Shown here piece after piece: positions 1 to 9,122 of a stretch of 64,000 nt of DNA. Every line of letters starts with the position of its first letter. Position 1 is the first letter of the stretch. The translations under genes were made by a program, and so were the position numbers. This DNA comes from Deferribacter thermophilus (GTDB lineage Bacteria; Chrysiogenota; Deferribacteres; Deferribacterales; Deferribacteraceae), in NCBI RefSeq assembly GCF_049472675.1, contig NZ_JAPNXM010000001.1, positions 124,001-188,000 of the forward strand, given 5' to 3'. Below the pieces are notes generated by a model, which made no database searches, was not told where the DNA came from, and saw nothing but the letters and a program-made list of their open reading frames with translations.

Positions 1-345
1 GCTGTGGTTGTAGTTCATCCTGAATGTCCACCAGATGTTATTGATATAGCTGATCATGTATGTTCAACTTCAGGTGTATATAAATATGTGAAAGAAAGTG
101 ACAAAAAGCGTTTTATAATAGGAACCGAAGAAGGTGTTGGTTATAGATTAAGAAAAGAAAATCCTGACAAAGAGTTTGTGTTCGCATATAAAGGTTTCCA
201 ATGTAAAAATATGAAGAAAACGACATTAAGAAAAGTATATGATGCTTTAATAAAAGAACAATATGTTATTACTGTTGATGAAGAAATCAGGAAAAAAGCT
301 TTAAAATCTATTCAAAAAATGTTAGAAGTCCCAAGAAATTTTTAA
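1..345 (+). CDS. nadA: Quinolinate synthase NadA, C-terminal part (gene enters from the left edge)
   Basis: NadA condenses iminoaspartate with dihydroxyacetone phosphate to quinolinate in de novo NAD synthesis. Only the last third is here, open from the first base of the window. Two of the three expected 4Fe-4S cysteines are visible: one in the HPEC-PPDV segment and one in CKNMKKTTL near the C-terminus. The IIGTEEG-GYRL segment is also typical. The stop is TAA at 343-345. The partner enzyme NadC is encoded separately at 16471-17313, so the pathway is split across the window. The true start lies outside the window. Confidence 0.95.
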   Translation, partial: AVVVVHPECPPDVIDIADHVCSTSGVYKYVKESDKKRFIIGTEEGVGYRLRKENPDKEFVFAYKGFQCKNMKKTTLRKVYDALIKEQYVITVDEEIRKKALKSIQKMLEVPRNF

Positions 346-350
346 ACAAA

Positions 351-379
351 TTGACATATTAATTTTTTTAAATTAAAGA
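351..379 (+). promoter_or_regulatory. Candidate sigma-70 promoter for the rpiB-glyA-rnf gene string
   Basis: A consensus -35 TTGACA (351-356) is followed after 17 bases by a weak -10, TAAAGA (374-379). It lies between the nadA stop and the rpiB start at 413, so transcription would start near 386. The -35 is perfect and the -10 poor; readthrough from nadA is also possible. Confidence 0.45.
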
Positions 380-412
380 ATAACAACTCATTAAAAATAA
401 AACGAGGACTAT

Positions 413-892
413 ATGTCTGAAAAGATCGTAGCACTTGGTTCCGACCATGGTGGTTTTAGACTTAAAGAGGAAATAAAAAATTTTCTGGTTAGTAGGGGAT
501 ACGAAGTAAAAGATTTTGGAACAAAAGATGAAACTTCAGTAGATTATCCTGATTATGCTTTCCAAGTGGTTAAGGCTATTTTGAACAAAGAAGTCGAAAA
601 AGGGATTATTATGTGTGGTACAGGTATTGGGATTTCTATCTCGGCTAATAGATTTCCTGGGATTAGAGCTGCACTATGTTGGGACTCATATACTGCAAAA
701 ATGAGTAGACTACATAACAATTCAAACCTTTTAGCTTTAGGTGGTAGAATAATTGGGGTAGAGCTCGCTAAAGATATTGTGGAAACATGGCTGACAACCG
801 ATTTTGAGGGTGGAAGGCATGAAAGAAGAATTAATAAATTGGATGAATTAGCGAAAAAGTTTTGGGAAGAATATCTTAGGGGGGATAAATGA
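413..892 (+). CDS. rpiB: Ribose-5-phosphate isomerase B
   Basis: Interconverts ribose-5-phosphate and ribulose-5-phosphate in the pentose phosphate pathway. The protein has 159 residues, usual for RpiB. The N-terminal GSDHGG motif, the catalytic cysteine in CGTGIG (Cys68) and the downstream His101 in a SRLHNNSN segment are all present. The ATG start is preceded by GAGGA at a good distance. The stop overlaps the glyA start as ATGA, so the two are probably co-translated. Confidence 0.95.
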   Translation: MSEKIVALGSDHGGFRLKEEIKNFLVSRGYEVKDFGTKDETSVDYPDYAFQVVKAILNKEVEKGIIMCGTGIGISISANRFPGIRAALCWDSYTAKMSRLHNNSNLLALGGRIIGVELAKDIVETWLTTDFEGGRHERRINKLDELAKKFWEEYLRGDK

Positions 893-2145
893 GTTTATAT
901 GAAGCTGTAAAAAATATTGACCCACAAGTGTATGATGCTTTGATGAAAGAGTTAAACAGGCAGGAGACTCATATAGAGTTGATTGCAAGTGAGAATTTTG
1001 TTTCAAAAGCAGTGTTAGAAGCACAGGGTTCTATAATGACCAATAAATATGCAGAAGGGTATCCTGGTAAAAGGTATTATGGTGGTTGTGAGTTTGTAGA
1101 TATTGCTGAGCAGCTTGCTATAGATAGGGCAAAAGAGCTTTTTGGTGCAGAACATGCCAATGTTCAACCACACTCTGGTAGTCAGGCCAATATGGCTGTC
1201 TATTTTTCAGTTTTGCAACCTGGAGATACTATTTTAGGTATGAATTTATCTCATGGTGGGCACCTAACACATGGTAGTCCAGTAAATTTTTCTGGTAAAT
1301 TTTTTAATGTTGTACCTTATGGTGTAAATAAAGATACAGAAACTATTGATTTTGATGAAGTGGAAAGACTGGCTTTAGAGCACAAACCAAAGATGATTGT
1401 TGTTGGAGCAAGCGCATATCCGAGAGTTATAGATTTTGCTAAATTTAGGGAGATTGCAGATAAAGTTGGGGCTTATGTGATGGTTGATATGGCTCATATT
1501 GCTGGGCTTGTTGCTGCAGGGGTTCATCCAAACCCTGTCCCTTATGCTGATTTTGTAACAACAACAACTCATAAAACATTGAGAGGACCAAGAGGTGGTT
1601 TAATCCTTTGTAAAGAGGAGTATGCTAAAAAGGTTAATTCTATGATTTTCCCTGGGACACAAGGTGGCCCATTAATGCATGTTATCGCAGCTAAAGCTGT
1701 AGCTTTAAAAGAGGCAATGAGTGACGAATTTAAAGAGTATCAGAAGCAGATTGTGAAAAATGCAAAAGCTTTGGCTGAAACTCTTAAAAATAAAGGGTTT
1801 AGACTTGTGTCAGGTGGTACTGATAATCATTTGATGCTTGTTGATTTAACTGATAAAGATATTACAGGTAAAGATGCAGAAGAAGCGCTTGGAAAAGCTA
1901 ATATAACTGTAAATAAAAATACTATCCCTTTTGAGACAAGAAGTCCGTTTATCACAAGTGGTATTAGAATTGGTACTCCAGCTGTAACTACTCGAGGTAT
2001 GAAAGAGGATGCAATGGAAGATATTGGAAACTATATTGCTGAAGTCCTATATAACATAAACAATGAAAATGTTATAAATACAGTAAAAGAAAAAGTTATT
2101 AAATTGTGCAATAAATATCCATTATACAAAGGTGTATTGTATTGA
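889..2145 (+). CDS. glyA: Serine hydroxymethyltransferase
   Basis: PLP enzyme converting serine and tetrahydrofolate to glycine and methylene-tetrahydrofolate. At 418 residues it has the normal bacterial length. The PLP lysine lies in the TTTTHKTLRG motif (Lys229). The ELIASEN and YPGKRYYGG segments near the N-terminus are characteristic. It overlaps rpiB upstream by 4 bases and the deaminase gene downstream by 4 bases (TTGA). The rpiB-glyA-dCMP deaminase string is a familiar neighbourhood linking pentose, one-carbon and thymidylate metabolism. Confidence 0.97.
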   Translation: MSLYEAVKNIDPQVYDALMKELNRQETHIELIASENFVSKAVLEAQGSIMTNKYAEGYPGKRYYGGCEFVDIAEQLAIDRAKELFGAEHANVQPHSGSQANMAVYFSVLQPGDTILGMNLSHGGHLTHGSPVNFSGKFFNVVPYGVNKDTETIDFDEVERLALEHKPKMIVVGASAYPRVIDFAKFREIADKVGAYVMVDMAHIAGLVAAGVHPNPVPYADFVTTTTHKTLRGPRGGLILCKEEYAKKVNSMIFPGTQGGPLMHVIAAKAVALKEAMSDEFKEYQKQIVKNAKALAETLKNKGFRLVSGGTDNHLMLVDLTDKDITGKDAEEALGKANITVNKNTIPFETRSPFITSGIRIGTPAVTTRGMKEDAMEDIGNYIAEVLYNINNENVINTVKEKVIKLCNKYPLYKGVLY

Positions 2146-2591
2146 GACCTGATTGGGATAAATATTTTTTAGAAATTGTTAATGTCGTTAAAAGTAGATC
2201 TACCTGCTTGAGAAGGCAGGTAGGTGCAGTTATTGTGAAAGATAGGCAGATTTTGGCTACAGGTTATAATGGCGTGCCAAGAGGGATTACTCATTGTAGT
2301 GAAACTGGTTGTTTAAGAAAAAAGCTAAATGTCCCCTCAGGTCAGAGACATGAGCTTTGTAGAGGATTGCATGCAGAACAAAATGCAATTATACAAGCTG
2401 CTTATCATGGGGTTACAATAAAGGGTGCTACTATTTATACAAATGCCAAGCCTTGTTCTATTTGTACAAAAATGATTATAAATGCAGGGATTAAAAGGAT
2501 AGTTTTTGAAGAATATTATAACGATGAATTAGCTGATGAGCTTTTGAAAGAAACTGATATTATAGTTGAGTGTATAAAAATAGATAGATAA
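2142..2591 (+). CDS. Deoxycytidylate (dCMP) deaminase, ComEB-like
   Basis: Zinc enzyme of the cytidine deaminase fold, expected to convert dCMP to dUMP for thymidylate synthesis. The HAEQNAI motif gives the zinc histidine and catalytic glutamate, and PCSICTKMI gives the two zinc cysteines. An extra Cys/His-containing insert (around THCSETGC and RHELC) is typical of dCMP deaminases. The start is an unusual TTG at 2142 that overlaps the glyA stop; no nearby ATG keeps the conserved WDKYF N-terminus. Length is 149 residues. Substrate choice (dCMP) comes from the family, not from a test. Confidence 0.9.
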   Translation: MRPDWDKYFLEIVNVVKSRSTCLRRQVGAVIVKDRQILATGYNGVPRGITHCSETGCLRKKLNVPSGQRHELCRGLHAEQNAIIQAAYHGVTIKGATIYTNAKPCSICTKMIINAGIKRIVFEEYYNDELADELLKETDIIVECIKIDR

Positions 2592-2600
2592 GGGTGAGCT

Positions 2601-3908
2601 ATGCCGTATTATGGATTTCGTGGTGGTATTCATCCAATGTACAATAAAGAAAAAACAGCAAATAAGAGTATTGAGAGATATAGAGTAAATGTTGGTGATG
2701 AGGTTGCTATCCCTTTATCTCAACATATAGGTGCTCCAGCTGAAGCTGTAGTTAAAAAGAAAGATGTGGTAAAGCGTGGTGATTTGATAGGAAAATCGAA
2801 AGGTTTTGTTAGCTCAAATATTCATTCTTCTGTCACAGGCGAAGTTATAAATATACAAAATGTTCCTCACCCTATTATGGGTTCTATCCCTGCTGTAGTT
2901 ATAAAAGTAACTGAAGTTACTGAAGAGTTTACCCCAATTGAATTAGCGGATAAATTTCAAGAAAATGTTTTATCAGCAGGGATTGTTGGACTTGGTGGTG
3001 CAACATTTCCTTCTCATGTAAAATTATCTCCTCCAAGAAAGATTGATTATTTAATCATAAATGGTGCAGAGTGTGAGCCTTATCTAACCTGCGATCACAG
3101 GTTGATGGTGGAAAGAACTGAAGAGATAATAAAAGGTGCTAAGATAATACAGAAAGAATTAGAAATAGATAATCTTGTATTTGGGATAGAAGAAAATAAG
3201 CCAGACGCAATAGAATCTTTTAGAAAGTTTGAAAATAAGTATGATTTTGAATTAATCCCTCTTGAAGTAAAATATCCACAAGGTGGTGAAAAACAGCTTA
3301 TAAAAGCGACTGTAAATAGAGTAGTTCCTGAAGGGAAATTGCCTTTAGAAGTTGGTGTTATTGTTCACAATGTTGGTACTGCTTTATCGATATACGAAGC
3401 TATAGAATTTAAAAAACCTTTGATTGAAAGAGTGGTTACTGTTACAGGCGCTGTTAAAGAACCTAAAAATTTATTGGTACCTATTGGTGTCCCTGTGTCT
3501 AAGTTAATAGAGTTTTGTGGTGGCCCTATTGGTGAGATTAAAAAGGTTGTTATGGGTGGGCCAATGATGGGTTTTTCTCTTTTTGATTTAAATACCCCTG
3601 TTATGAAAGGTACTAGTGGGATTATTCTTTATAGAGATTCAGACTTGCCAAATCTTAATATGCATAACTGTATAAGATGTGGCAGATGTGTAGAGGCATG
3701 TCCAATGGGGCTTGTTCCTGCTATAATGGAGCAATTTGCCTTAAATGAGATGTATGAAAGGCTAAATGAATGGCATGTATTAAATTGTATTGAGTGTGGT
3801 TGTTGTAGCTATGTATGTCCATCAAGAAGACCTCTTGTTGGATATTTTAAAACAGCAAAAAGAGAAATAATGAATATAATGAGGCAGAAGAAAAATGCAG
3901 GGAAATAA
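2601..3908 (+). CDS. rnfC: Rnf complex subunit RnfC
   Basis: First gene of the Rnf ferredoxin:NAD+ oxidoreductase, a membrane ion pump. RnfC is the peripheral subunit that binds NADH and flavin. The N-terminal FRGGIHP motif and a glycine-rich SLBB/NADH-binding centre (GLGGATFP) are present. Two 4Fe-4S motifs lie near the C-terminus, with cysteines at about 357/360/363/367 and 396/399/402/406. The 435 residues match compact RnfC forms. The gene overlaps rnfD by 14 bases. Confidence 0.96.
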   Translation: MPYYGFRGGIHPMYNKEKTANKSIERYRVNVGDEVAIPLSQHIGAPAEAVVKKKDVVKRGDLIGKSKGFVSSNIHSSVTGEVINIQNVPHPIMGSIPAVVIKVTEVTEEFTPIELADKFQENVLSAGIVGLGGATFPSHVKLSPPRKIDYLIINGAECEPYLTCDHRLMVERTEEIIKGAKIIQKELEIDNLVFGIEENKPDAIESFRKFENKYDFELIPLEVKYPQGGEKQLIKATVNRVVPEGKLPLEVGVIVHNVGTALSIYEAIEFKKPLIERVVTVTGAVKEPKNLLVPIGVPVSKLIEFCGGPIGEIKKVVMGGPMMGFSLFDLNTPVMKGTSGIILYRDSDLPNLNMHNCIRCGRCVEACPMGLVPAIMEQFALNEMYERLNEWHVLNCIECGCCSYVCPSRRPLVGYFKTAKREIMNIMRQKKNAGK

Positions 3909-4890
3909 GTTATTAGTTACTTTTTCACCACATGAAAGAGATGATTTAAGAACAGACAAAGTAATGCTCTATGTCATTTATGCACTTATTCCTGCAATGG
4001 GTGTATCTATTTACTATTTTGGTTTTTATGCTATTAAAACATATCTTCTCACAATAATTTTTACACTCGGTTTTGAATACCTTTTTCAGAAGATTTCTAA
4101 AAGACCTGTCAGTCTAAATGATAATTCTGCTCTTGTAACCGCTATACTTCTTGCTATGAATTTACCTCCAAATAGTCCTTGGTGGTTAATTTGTGTAGGT
4201 AGTTTTGTTGCAATCATAATTGGGAAACAGGTGTTTGGTGGGCTTGGACAAAACCCTTTTAACCCAGCTTTAGTTGCGAGAGTTTTTCTACTCATTTCTT
4301 GGCCTGCACAGATGACAAACTGGATAAAACCTAATCCTATTACAAAGAGTTTTATTTTTGATGCGGTTAGTACAGCTACACCTCTTGGTGCTTCTAAAAC
4401 AGAGGTATTGACTTATGGTAAAATAGTTTCAGAAAATCTTGCTAATACTTCTAGTTTGTTTTTAGGAAATGTTGGTGGATCATTAGGAGAAATATCAGCA
4501 CTGGCAATAATAATAGGTGGATTATTTTTACTATATAAAAGGATTATTTCTTGGCATATCCCTTTAAGTTATATTGTTGCATTTTTAATTATAGTTGTTC
4601 CTTATTGGTTTTTTGCTCCAGAAAAAACATTGGATCCTATTGCTCATCTTTTTTCTGGTGGCTTGATGCTTGGTGCATTTTTTATGGCTACTGATATGGT
4701 GACAAGCCCAGTTACAAAGAGAGGACAACTTATTTTTGGTGCTGGTTGTGGTATTTTAACTGCTGTTATTAGGCTTTTTGGTGGTTATCCAGAAGGGGTA
4801 TCTTTCGCCATATTGTTAATGAACGCTACAGTTCCTCTAATAGATTATTATATAAGACCAAAAAGTTTTGGTGAGGTTGAAAGTGAGTAA
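3895..4890 (+). CDS. rnfD: Rnf complex membrane subunit RnfD
   Basis: Integral membrane subunit of Rnf with about ten hydrophobic helices in 331 residues. It carries a covalent FMN in the family, and the expected attachment site is visible as VSTATPLG (threonine in S-T-A-T). The QNPFNPA segment is highly characteristic of RnfD/NqrB. It overlaps rnfC by 14 bases and the GTG start of rnfG by 8 bases, supporting coordinated production of the complex. Confidence 0.96.
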   Translation: MQGNKLLVTFSPHERDDLRTDKVMLYVIYALIPAMGVSIYYFGFYAIKTYLLTIIFTLGFEYLFQKISKRPVSLNDNSALVTAILLAMNLPPNSPWWLICVGSFVAIIIGKQVFGGLGQNPFNPALVARVFLLISWPAQMTNWIKPNPITKSFIFDAVSTATPLGASKTEVLTYGKIVSENLANTSSLFLGNVGGSLGEISALAIIIGGLFLLYKRIISWHIPLSYIVAFLIIVVPYWFFAPEKTLDPIAHLFSGGLMLGAFFMATDMVTSPVTKRGQLIFGAGCGILTAVIRLFGGYPEGVSFAILLMNATVPLIDYYIRPKSFGEVESE

Positions 4891-5452
4891 GGGTAACGAT
4901 AATAATTATAAAATGTTTGTTGTTCTGACAATAATTGGGGCTGTATCTGCTTTGGTTCTTGCTTCGGTGTATACTTTAACTAAAGATAAAATTGAGTATG
5001 AGTATAGATTGGAGCTTTTGAGAGCATTAAAGGTTGTTTTACCTGAATATAATAATGAGCCTGACAAAGACACTATAAAAGCTAAAGATAAAACAGTTTA
5101 TGTTGCTAAAAAAGATGGGAAAATAGTTGGTTATGCTATTCAATCAGTATCTGAAAAGGGGTATGGGGGGAGTATAGCAGTTTTGCTTGGTGTTTCAACT
5201 GATGGAAAAATTACAGGGGTTGAAATATTGCGACATGCAGAAACTCCTGGTCTTGGCTCAAAAATAGAGGAAAAGTGGTTTAAAGATGAATTTAAAGGCT
5301 TAACAATAAAAGATAAAATTGCTGTTAAAAAAGATGGTGGTGTGATTGACCAGTTTAGTGGAGCAACAATTAGCCCAAGAGCTGTAGCTGAGGCTGTTAA
5401 AAATGGCTTAGATTTTGTAATCACAAATGTAATTGAAGGGGGCAGCAAATGA
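4883..5452 (+). CDS. rnfG: Rnf complex FMN-binding subunit RnfG
   Basis: Extracytoplasmic-facing flavoprotein subunit with one N-terminal membrane anchor and an FMN-binding domain. The covalent FMN threonine is in FSGATISP (Thr162 counted from this start). I chose GTG at 4883 because GAGGT sits just upstream of it. The reading frame also stays open further upstream from a TTG at 4868, but that start has no better ribosome site. The stop overlaps the rnfE ATG. Confidence 0.94.
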   Translation: MSKGNDNNYKMFVVLTIIGAVSALVLASVYTLTKDKIEYEYRLELLRALKVVLPEYNNEPDKDTIKAKDKTVYVAKKDGKIVGYAIQSVSEKGYGGSIAVLLGVSTDGKITGVEILRHAETPGLGSKIEEKWFKDEFKGLTIKDKIAVKKDGGVIDQFSGATISPRAVAEAVKNGLDFVITNVIEGGSK

Positions 5453-6069
5453 AGCTCCAGATATTTAAAGATGGTTTTTGGAAAAATAATGCGGTTTTTA
5501 AACAGGTGCTAGGGATGTGTCCTGCCCTTGCAGTTACTACTTCAGCTGAAAATGGGATTGGTATGGGGTTGGCTACTACTGCTGTTTTGATTTGTTCAAA
5601 TATTGTAGTTTCATTACTTAAAAGTTTTATCCCTTCAAAAGTTAGAATTCCTGCTTTTATTGTAGTTATTGCAAGTTTTGTTACAGTGATAGATTTAGTT
5701 ATGAATGCTTATGCTCACAGTTTACACAAAAGTCTTGGTCTTTTTATCCCTTTGATAGTTGTAAACTGCTTGATTTTAGGTAGAGCTGAGAGCTTTGCAT
5801 CAAAAAACAGTATAATTGATTCTTTAATAGATGGGATTGCTTCTGGTCTTGGTTTTACTTTTGCTCTATTTGTATTGGGATCTGTTAGGGAGTTGTTAGG
5901 CGCTGGCTCAATACTTGGTGTAAATATTCTTGGGGATAATTTTAGTCCTGCTATTGTTATGATTTTACCTCCAGGAGCATTTTTAGCACTTGGATTTTTA
6001 TTGTTTATTATAAACTGGATTGAAGATAGAGATAAGGTTAAAGAAGAATGTTGCACTGTAAATGAGTAA
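5449..6069 (+). CDS. rnfE: Rnf complex membrane subunit RnfE
   Basis: Membrane subunit of Rnf, paralogous to RnfA; together the two hold a membrane-embedded iron-sulfur centre. The sequence has about six hydrophobic helices in 206 residues. The conserved cysteine segments GMCPALAVT and VVNCLILGRAE are clear. The start overlaps the rnfG stop by 4 bases. Confidence 0.95.
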   Translation: MKLQIFKDGFWKNNAVFKQVLGMCPALAVTTSAENGIGMGLATTAVLICSNIVVSLLKSFIPSKVRIPAFIVVIASFVTVIDLVMNAYAHSLHKSLGLFIPLIVVNCLILGRAESFASKNSIIDSLIDGIASGLGFTFALFVLGSVRELLGAGSILGVNILGDNFSPAIVMILPPGAFLALGFLLFIINWIEDRDKVKEECCTVNE

Positions 6070-6084
6070 AATTAGGGGATTGGT

Positions 6085-6666
6085 ATGAAAGAGTTGATAC
6101 TTATTTTTATAAGTGCTGTTTTGGTAAACAACTTTGTATTGAGTAGATTTTTAGGGATATGCCCATTTTTTGGTGTTTCTAAAAAACTGGATACTGCTAT
6201 CGGTATGTCTTTTGCAGTTACATTTGTTATGACAATTGCTGGGATTATCACCTGGATATTGCAATATGCAGTTTTGAATCCTCTAAAATTAGAGTATTTA
6301 CAAACTATAGTTTTCATTCTTGTTATTGCTTCTTTAGTACAGTTTGTTGAGATGGTGATAGAAAAAACATCTCCTGCACTTTATAAGAGTCTTGGAATAT
6401 TTTTGCCATTAATTACAACTAATTGTGCGATTTTAGGTGCAGCTATTTTAAATATTCAATTTAAATTTAACTTTTTAGAAATGTTAGTTTTTACTGTGGG
6501 CTCGTCCATAGGTTTTGGATTGGCTCTTGTTCTTTTTGCTGGTATCAGGGAAAGAATTGAGCTTTCAAATATCCCTTATTTTTTTAGAGGGGTACCTATA
6601 GCTTTTATAACTGCAGGGATTTTAGCTTTAGCATTTTTAGGGTTTTCTGGACTTGTAAAAATTTAA
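6085..6666 (+). CDS. rnfA: Rnf complex membrane subunit RnfA
   Basis: Membrane subunit paired with RnfE. It has 193 residues with six hydrophobic segments. The FVLSRFLGICPFFGV and ITTNCAILG segments contain the conserved cysteines for the RnfA-RnfE iron site. A GGGGATTGG-like site precedes the ATG. The gene lies 15 bases after rnfE and 14 bases before rnfB. Confidence 0.95.
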   Translation: MKELILIFISAVLVNNFVLSRFLGICPFFGVSKKLDTAIGMSFAVTFVMTIAGIITWILQYAVLNPLKLEYLQTIVFILVIASLVQFVEMVIEKTSPALYKSLGIFLPLITTNCAILGAAILNIQFKFNFLEMLVFTVGSSIGFGLALVLFAGIRERIELSNIPYFFRGVPIAFITAGILALAFLGFSGLVKI

Positions 6667-6680
6667 TTATGGGGTTTTAG

Positions 6681-7463
6681 ATGATAGAAGCTGTAGTAGT
6701 TGTTGGTTTATCAAGTTTTGTAGCGGGATTTGGTTTGTATGCTGCTTCAAAGAAGTTTTCTGTTGAAAAAGATCCTAGAATAGAAGAAGTAAATGAGATT
6801 TTACCTGGGGCAAATTGTGGTGGATGTGGCTACCCTGGATGCTCTGCTTTGGCTGAAGCTATTGTTAAAGGTGATGCTCCTGCAAACGCCTGCCCAGTTG
6901 GTGGTGCTGAACTTGCAGAAAAGATTGGTAAATTATTAGGGTTAGAAGTTGATACCTCAGTTAGAAAAGTGGCAAAGATTAAATGCCATGGAGATAAAGA
7001 AAAATGTCCTCCAAAATATGAGTATTATGGCCCTGCTGATTGTCACGCAATTGTCTTGTTAGGTGGAGGTAATAAAGGGTGTATATATGGTTGTGTTGGT
7101 GGGGGAAGTTGTGTAAAGGCTTGTAATTTTGACGCTCTTAAAATGGGAGATAATGGTATCCCTGTTGTGGATGAAAAAAAATGCACTGCATGTGGCTTGT
7201 GTGTAAAAGCTTGTCCTAGAAATTTAATTGAGCTGATTGATGTTGAAAAAAGATTTATAGTTTCTTGCTCATCAAAAGATAAGGGTGTTGAAACAAAGAA
7301 AGTGTGTAGTGTGGGGTGTATTGGTTGTAGATTATGTGCAAAAAATTGTCCTGCAGATGCAATAACTGTTGAAAATAATTTAGCTTATATTCATGCAGAA
7401 AAATGTATAAACTGTGGAAAATGTGAAGAGGTATGTCCTACAAAAGCTATTATTAAGCTGTAG
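6681..7463 (+). CDS. rnfB: Rnf complex polyferredoxin subunit RnfB
   Basis: Electron-entry subunit that accepts electrons from soluble ferredoxin. An N-terminal membrane helix (about 3-25) is followed by the Fe-S domain NCGGCGYPGCSALAEA. Three further cysteine-rich ferredoxin motifs follow: CTACGLCVKACP, CIGCRLCAKNCP and CINCGKCEEVCP. The 260 residues and the C-D-G-E-A-B gene order are canonical, so all six subunits of one Rnf complex are present and intact. Confidence 0.96.
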   Translation: MIEAVVVVGLSSFVAGFGLYAASKKFSVEKDPRIEEVNEILPGANCGGCGYPGCSALAEAIVKGDAPANACPVGGAELAEKIGKLLGLEVDTSVRKVAKIKCHGDKEKCPPKYEYYGPADCHAIVLLGGGNKGCIYGCVGGGSCVKACNFDALKMGDNGIPVVDEKKCTACGLCVKACPRNLIELIDVEKRFIVSCSSKDKGVETKKVCSVGCIGCRLCAKNCPADAITVENNLAYIHAEKCINCGKCEEVCPTKAIIKL

Positions 7464-7474
7464 GGAATAGATTA

Positions 7475-8470
7475 TTGGTTAAGATTGTTTATGATGAAGT
7501 ATTTTTGAAGCATAAAACATTTAAAGGGCATCCTGAGTCATCATATAGATTAAAAGCATTAATTGAAAGTATTAAAAATTCTGAATTAAAAAGTAATATT
7601 ATAAAACCTGTTTTTAAAGAATACAGTGAAGAGCTTTTAGGATTGGTTCATTCTAAAAGTTATATCCAGGAATTTAAATCAAGTGTAAAGTCAGAAACTT
7701 TTTTTCAACATAAAGATAACTCTATATGTGAAGATTCTTTTGATGTGGCATTAAAAGCTGTTTATGCTCATTTATTTGCTGCTGATTATATTATGAGTAA
7801 CGAACCTAAAAAAATATTTGTGGCAGCAAGACCTCCAGGACATCATGCGGATAAAAATAAAGCATTAGGCTTTTGTTTTTTTAATAATATTGCAATAACG
7901 GCAAGATATATCCAGAAATACCATGGATTAGAAAAGATTTTGATTTTTGATTTTGATGTGCATCATGGTAATGGTACACAAAATATTTTTTATGAAGATA
8001 ATACTGTGTATTATGTAAGTATCCATGAACACCCAACTTTTTTGTTCCCAGGCACAGGTAGGTATTTTGAAACAGGTAAGGGGTTAGGGAAGGGTTATAC
8101 TTTAAATATACCCCTTAAGCCAGAAGCGGATGACAATGAGTTTGGCAAGGTTTTTTTAGAAAAAGTGGTTCCAATATTTTATAAATTTGAACCTGAAATT
8201 TTACTTGTATCTGCTGGTTTTGATGGGCATAAAGAAGATATGATTGGGGACTTGAATTTTACGACAGAACTTTATAGAAAATTAGGGTATGCTTTGAAAT
8301 ATTTGAGCAATAAATTTTGTGAAGGGCATTTACTTATATCTTTAGAAGGTGGCTATAAGCCAGAGATTTTAGCTGAATCGGTGGTAAATTTTTTGGATGC
8401 TTTAAATGATGATAAGCAGATAGATGTTTATGATTTATTTCTAACTGATGAAATGTTTGGTATATTTTAA
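7475..8470 (+). CDS. Histone deacetylase superfamily protein, AcuC-like
   Basis: Zinc amidohydrolase of the HDAC/AcuC/AphA superfamily, probably removing acetyl groups from protein lysines or polyamines. Catalytic signatures are intact: ARPPGHHA (tandem histidines), DFDVHHGNGTQ (zinc Asp and His) and SAGFDGH. The length is 331 residues. The start is TTG at 7475, 12 bases after rnfB. The next gene resembles AcuB, which recreates the Bacillus acuBC pairing; that partnership is inferred from context. Confidence 0.88.
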   Translation: MVKIVYDEVFLKHKTFKGHPESSYRLKALIESIKNSELKSNIIKPVFKEYSEELLGLVHSKSYIQEFKSSVKSETFFQHKDNSICEDSFDVALKAVYAHLFAADYIMSNEPKKIFVAARPPGHHADKNKALGFCFFNNIAITARYIQKYHGLEKILIFDFDVHHGNGTQNIFYEDNTVYYVSIHEHPTFLFPGTGRYFETGKGLGKGYTLNIPLKPEADDNEFGKVFLEKVVPIFYKFEPEILLVSAGFDGHKEDMIGDLNFTTELYRKLGYALKYLSNKFCEGHLLISLEGGYKPEILAESVVNFLDALNDDKQIDVYDLFLTDEMFGIF

Positions 8471-8483
8471 GTAGGAGAAAAAT

Positions 8484-9122
8484 ATGTTTGTAAAGGATTG
8501 GATGACAAAAAATGTAATAACAGTTTTCCCTGATACAAAAATTGATACGGCTGCTTATATAATGTTGTCTAAAAATATTAAACATTTACCAGTTGTAAAT
8601 AGTGAAAAAGAGTTGCTTGGTATTGTGGTGAAAAGTGATATTAGGGGAGTTATGCCAGAGTCAACTATAGATAAAAAGGAAGATTTAAGTGATAAAAAAC
8701 CTCTCTTTGTAAAAGATATTATGTCTGATGAGGTAGTATCAATAAATGAAAATGACACTTTAGAAGATGCATTGTTATTTATTTATCAAGGGAGAATAGG
8801 TGCATTGCCAGTGGTGGATGACGAAAACAGAGTTGTTGGTATTATTTCAAGATACGATATTTTAAAAGCGATGGTAGCTATTATGGGGTTGGAAGAGCCG
8901 GGTAGTAGAGTTGATGTTGTTTTAGAGGATAGACCTGGTATGCTTGAGTTGCTTGCCAAAGAGTTTAAAGAGCTTGATATAAATATAATATCAGTGATTG
9001 TTTCAAATACAGGTGATAAAAAGAGGATTGTATCAATTAGATTTGATGGTTTATTCAAGCACAAAGTTGAGGAGCATCTAAAATCTAAAGGTTTTAAGAT
9101 TTATTATCCTTGGAAAGCTTAA
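8484..9122 (+). CDS. CBS-pair and ACT-domain protein, AcuB-like
   Basis: Two CBS repeats occupy roughly residues 1-135 (KDWMTKNVITV, then VKDIMSDEVVSI). An ACT-like domain follows, starting at VDVVLEDRPGMLELL. This architecture matches AcuB-type regulatory proteins, thought to sense adenine nucleotides and amino-acid-like ligands. It lies 13 bases after the AcuC-like gene. Its 3' end overlaps the convergent NRDE gene by 29 bases. No enzymatic domain is present. Confidence 0.85.
   Translation: MFVKDWMTKNVITVFPDTKIDTAAYIMLSKNIKHLPVVNSEKELLGIVVKSDIRGVMPESTIDKKEDLSDKKPLFVKDIMSDEVVSINENDTLEDALLFIYQGRIGALPVVDDENRVVGIISRYDILKAMVAIMGLEEPGSRVDVVLEDRPGMLELLAKEFKELDINIISVIVSNTGDKKRIVSIRFDGLFKHKVEEHLKSKGFKIYYPWKA

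Noticed and set aside
4868..4882. Longer rnfG start at TTG 4868
   Set aside because: GTG 4883 is placed properly after GAGGT and keeps the usual overlap with rnfD; the upstream TTG has no better site.
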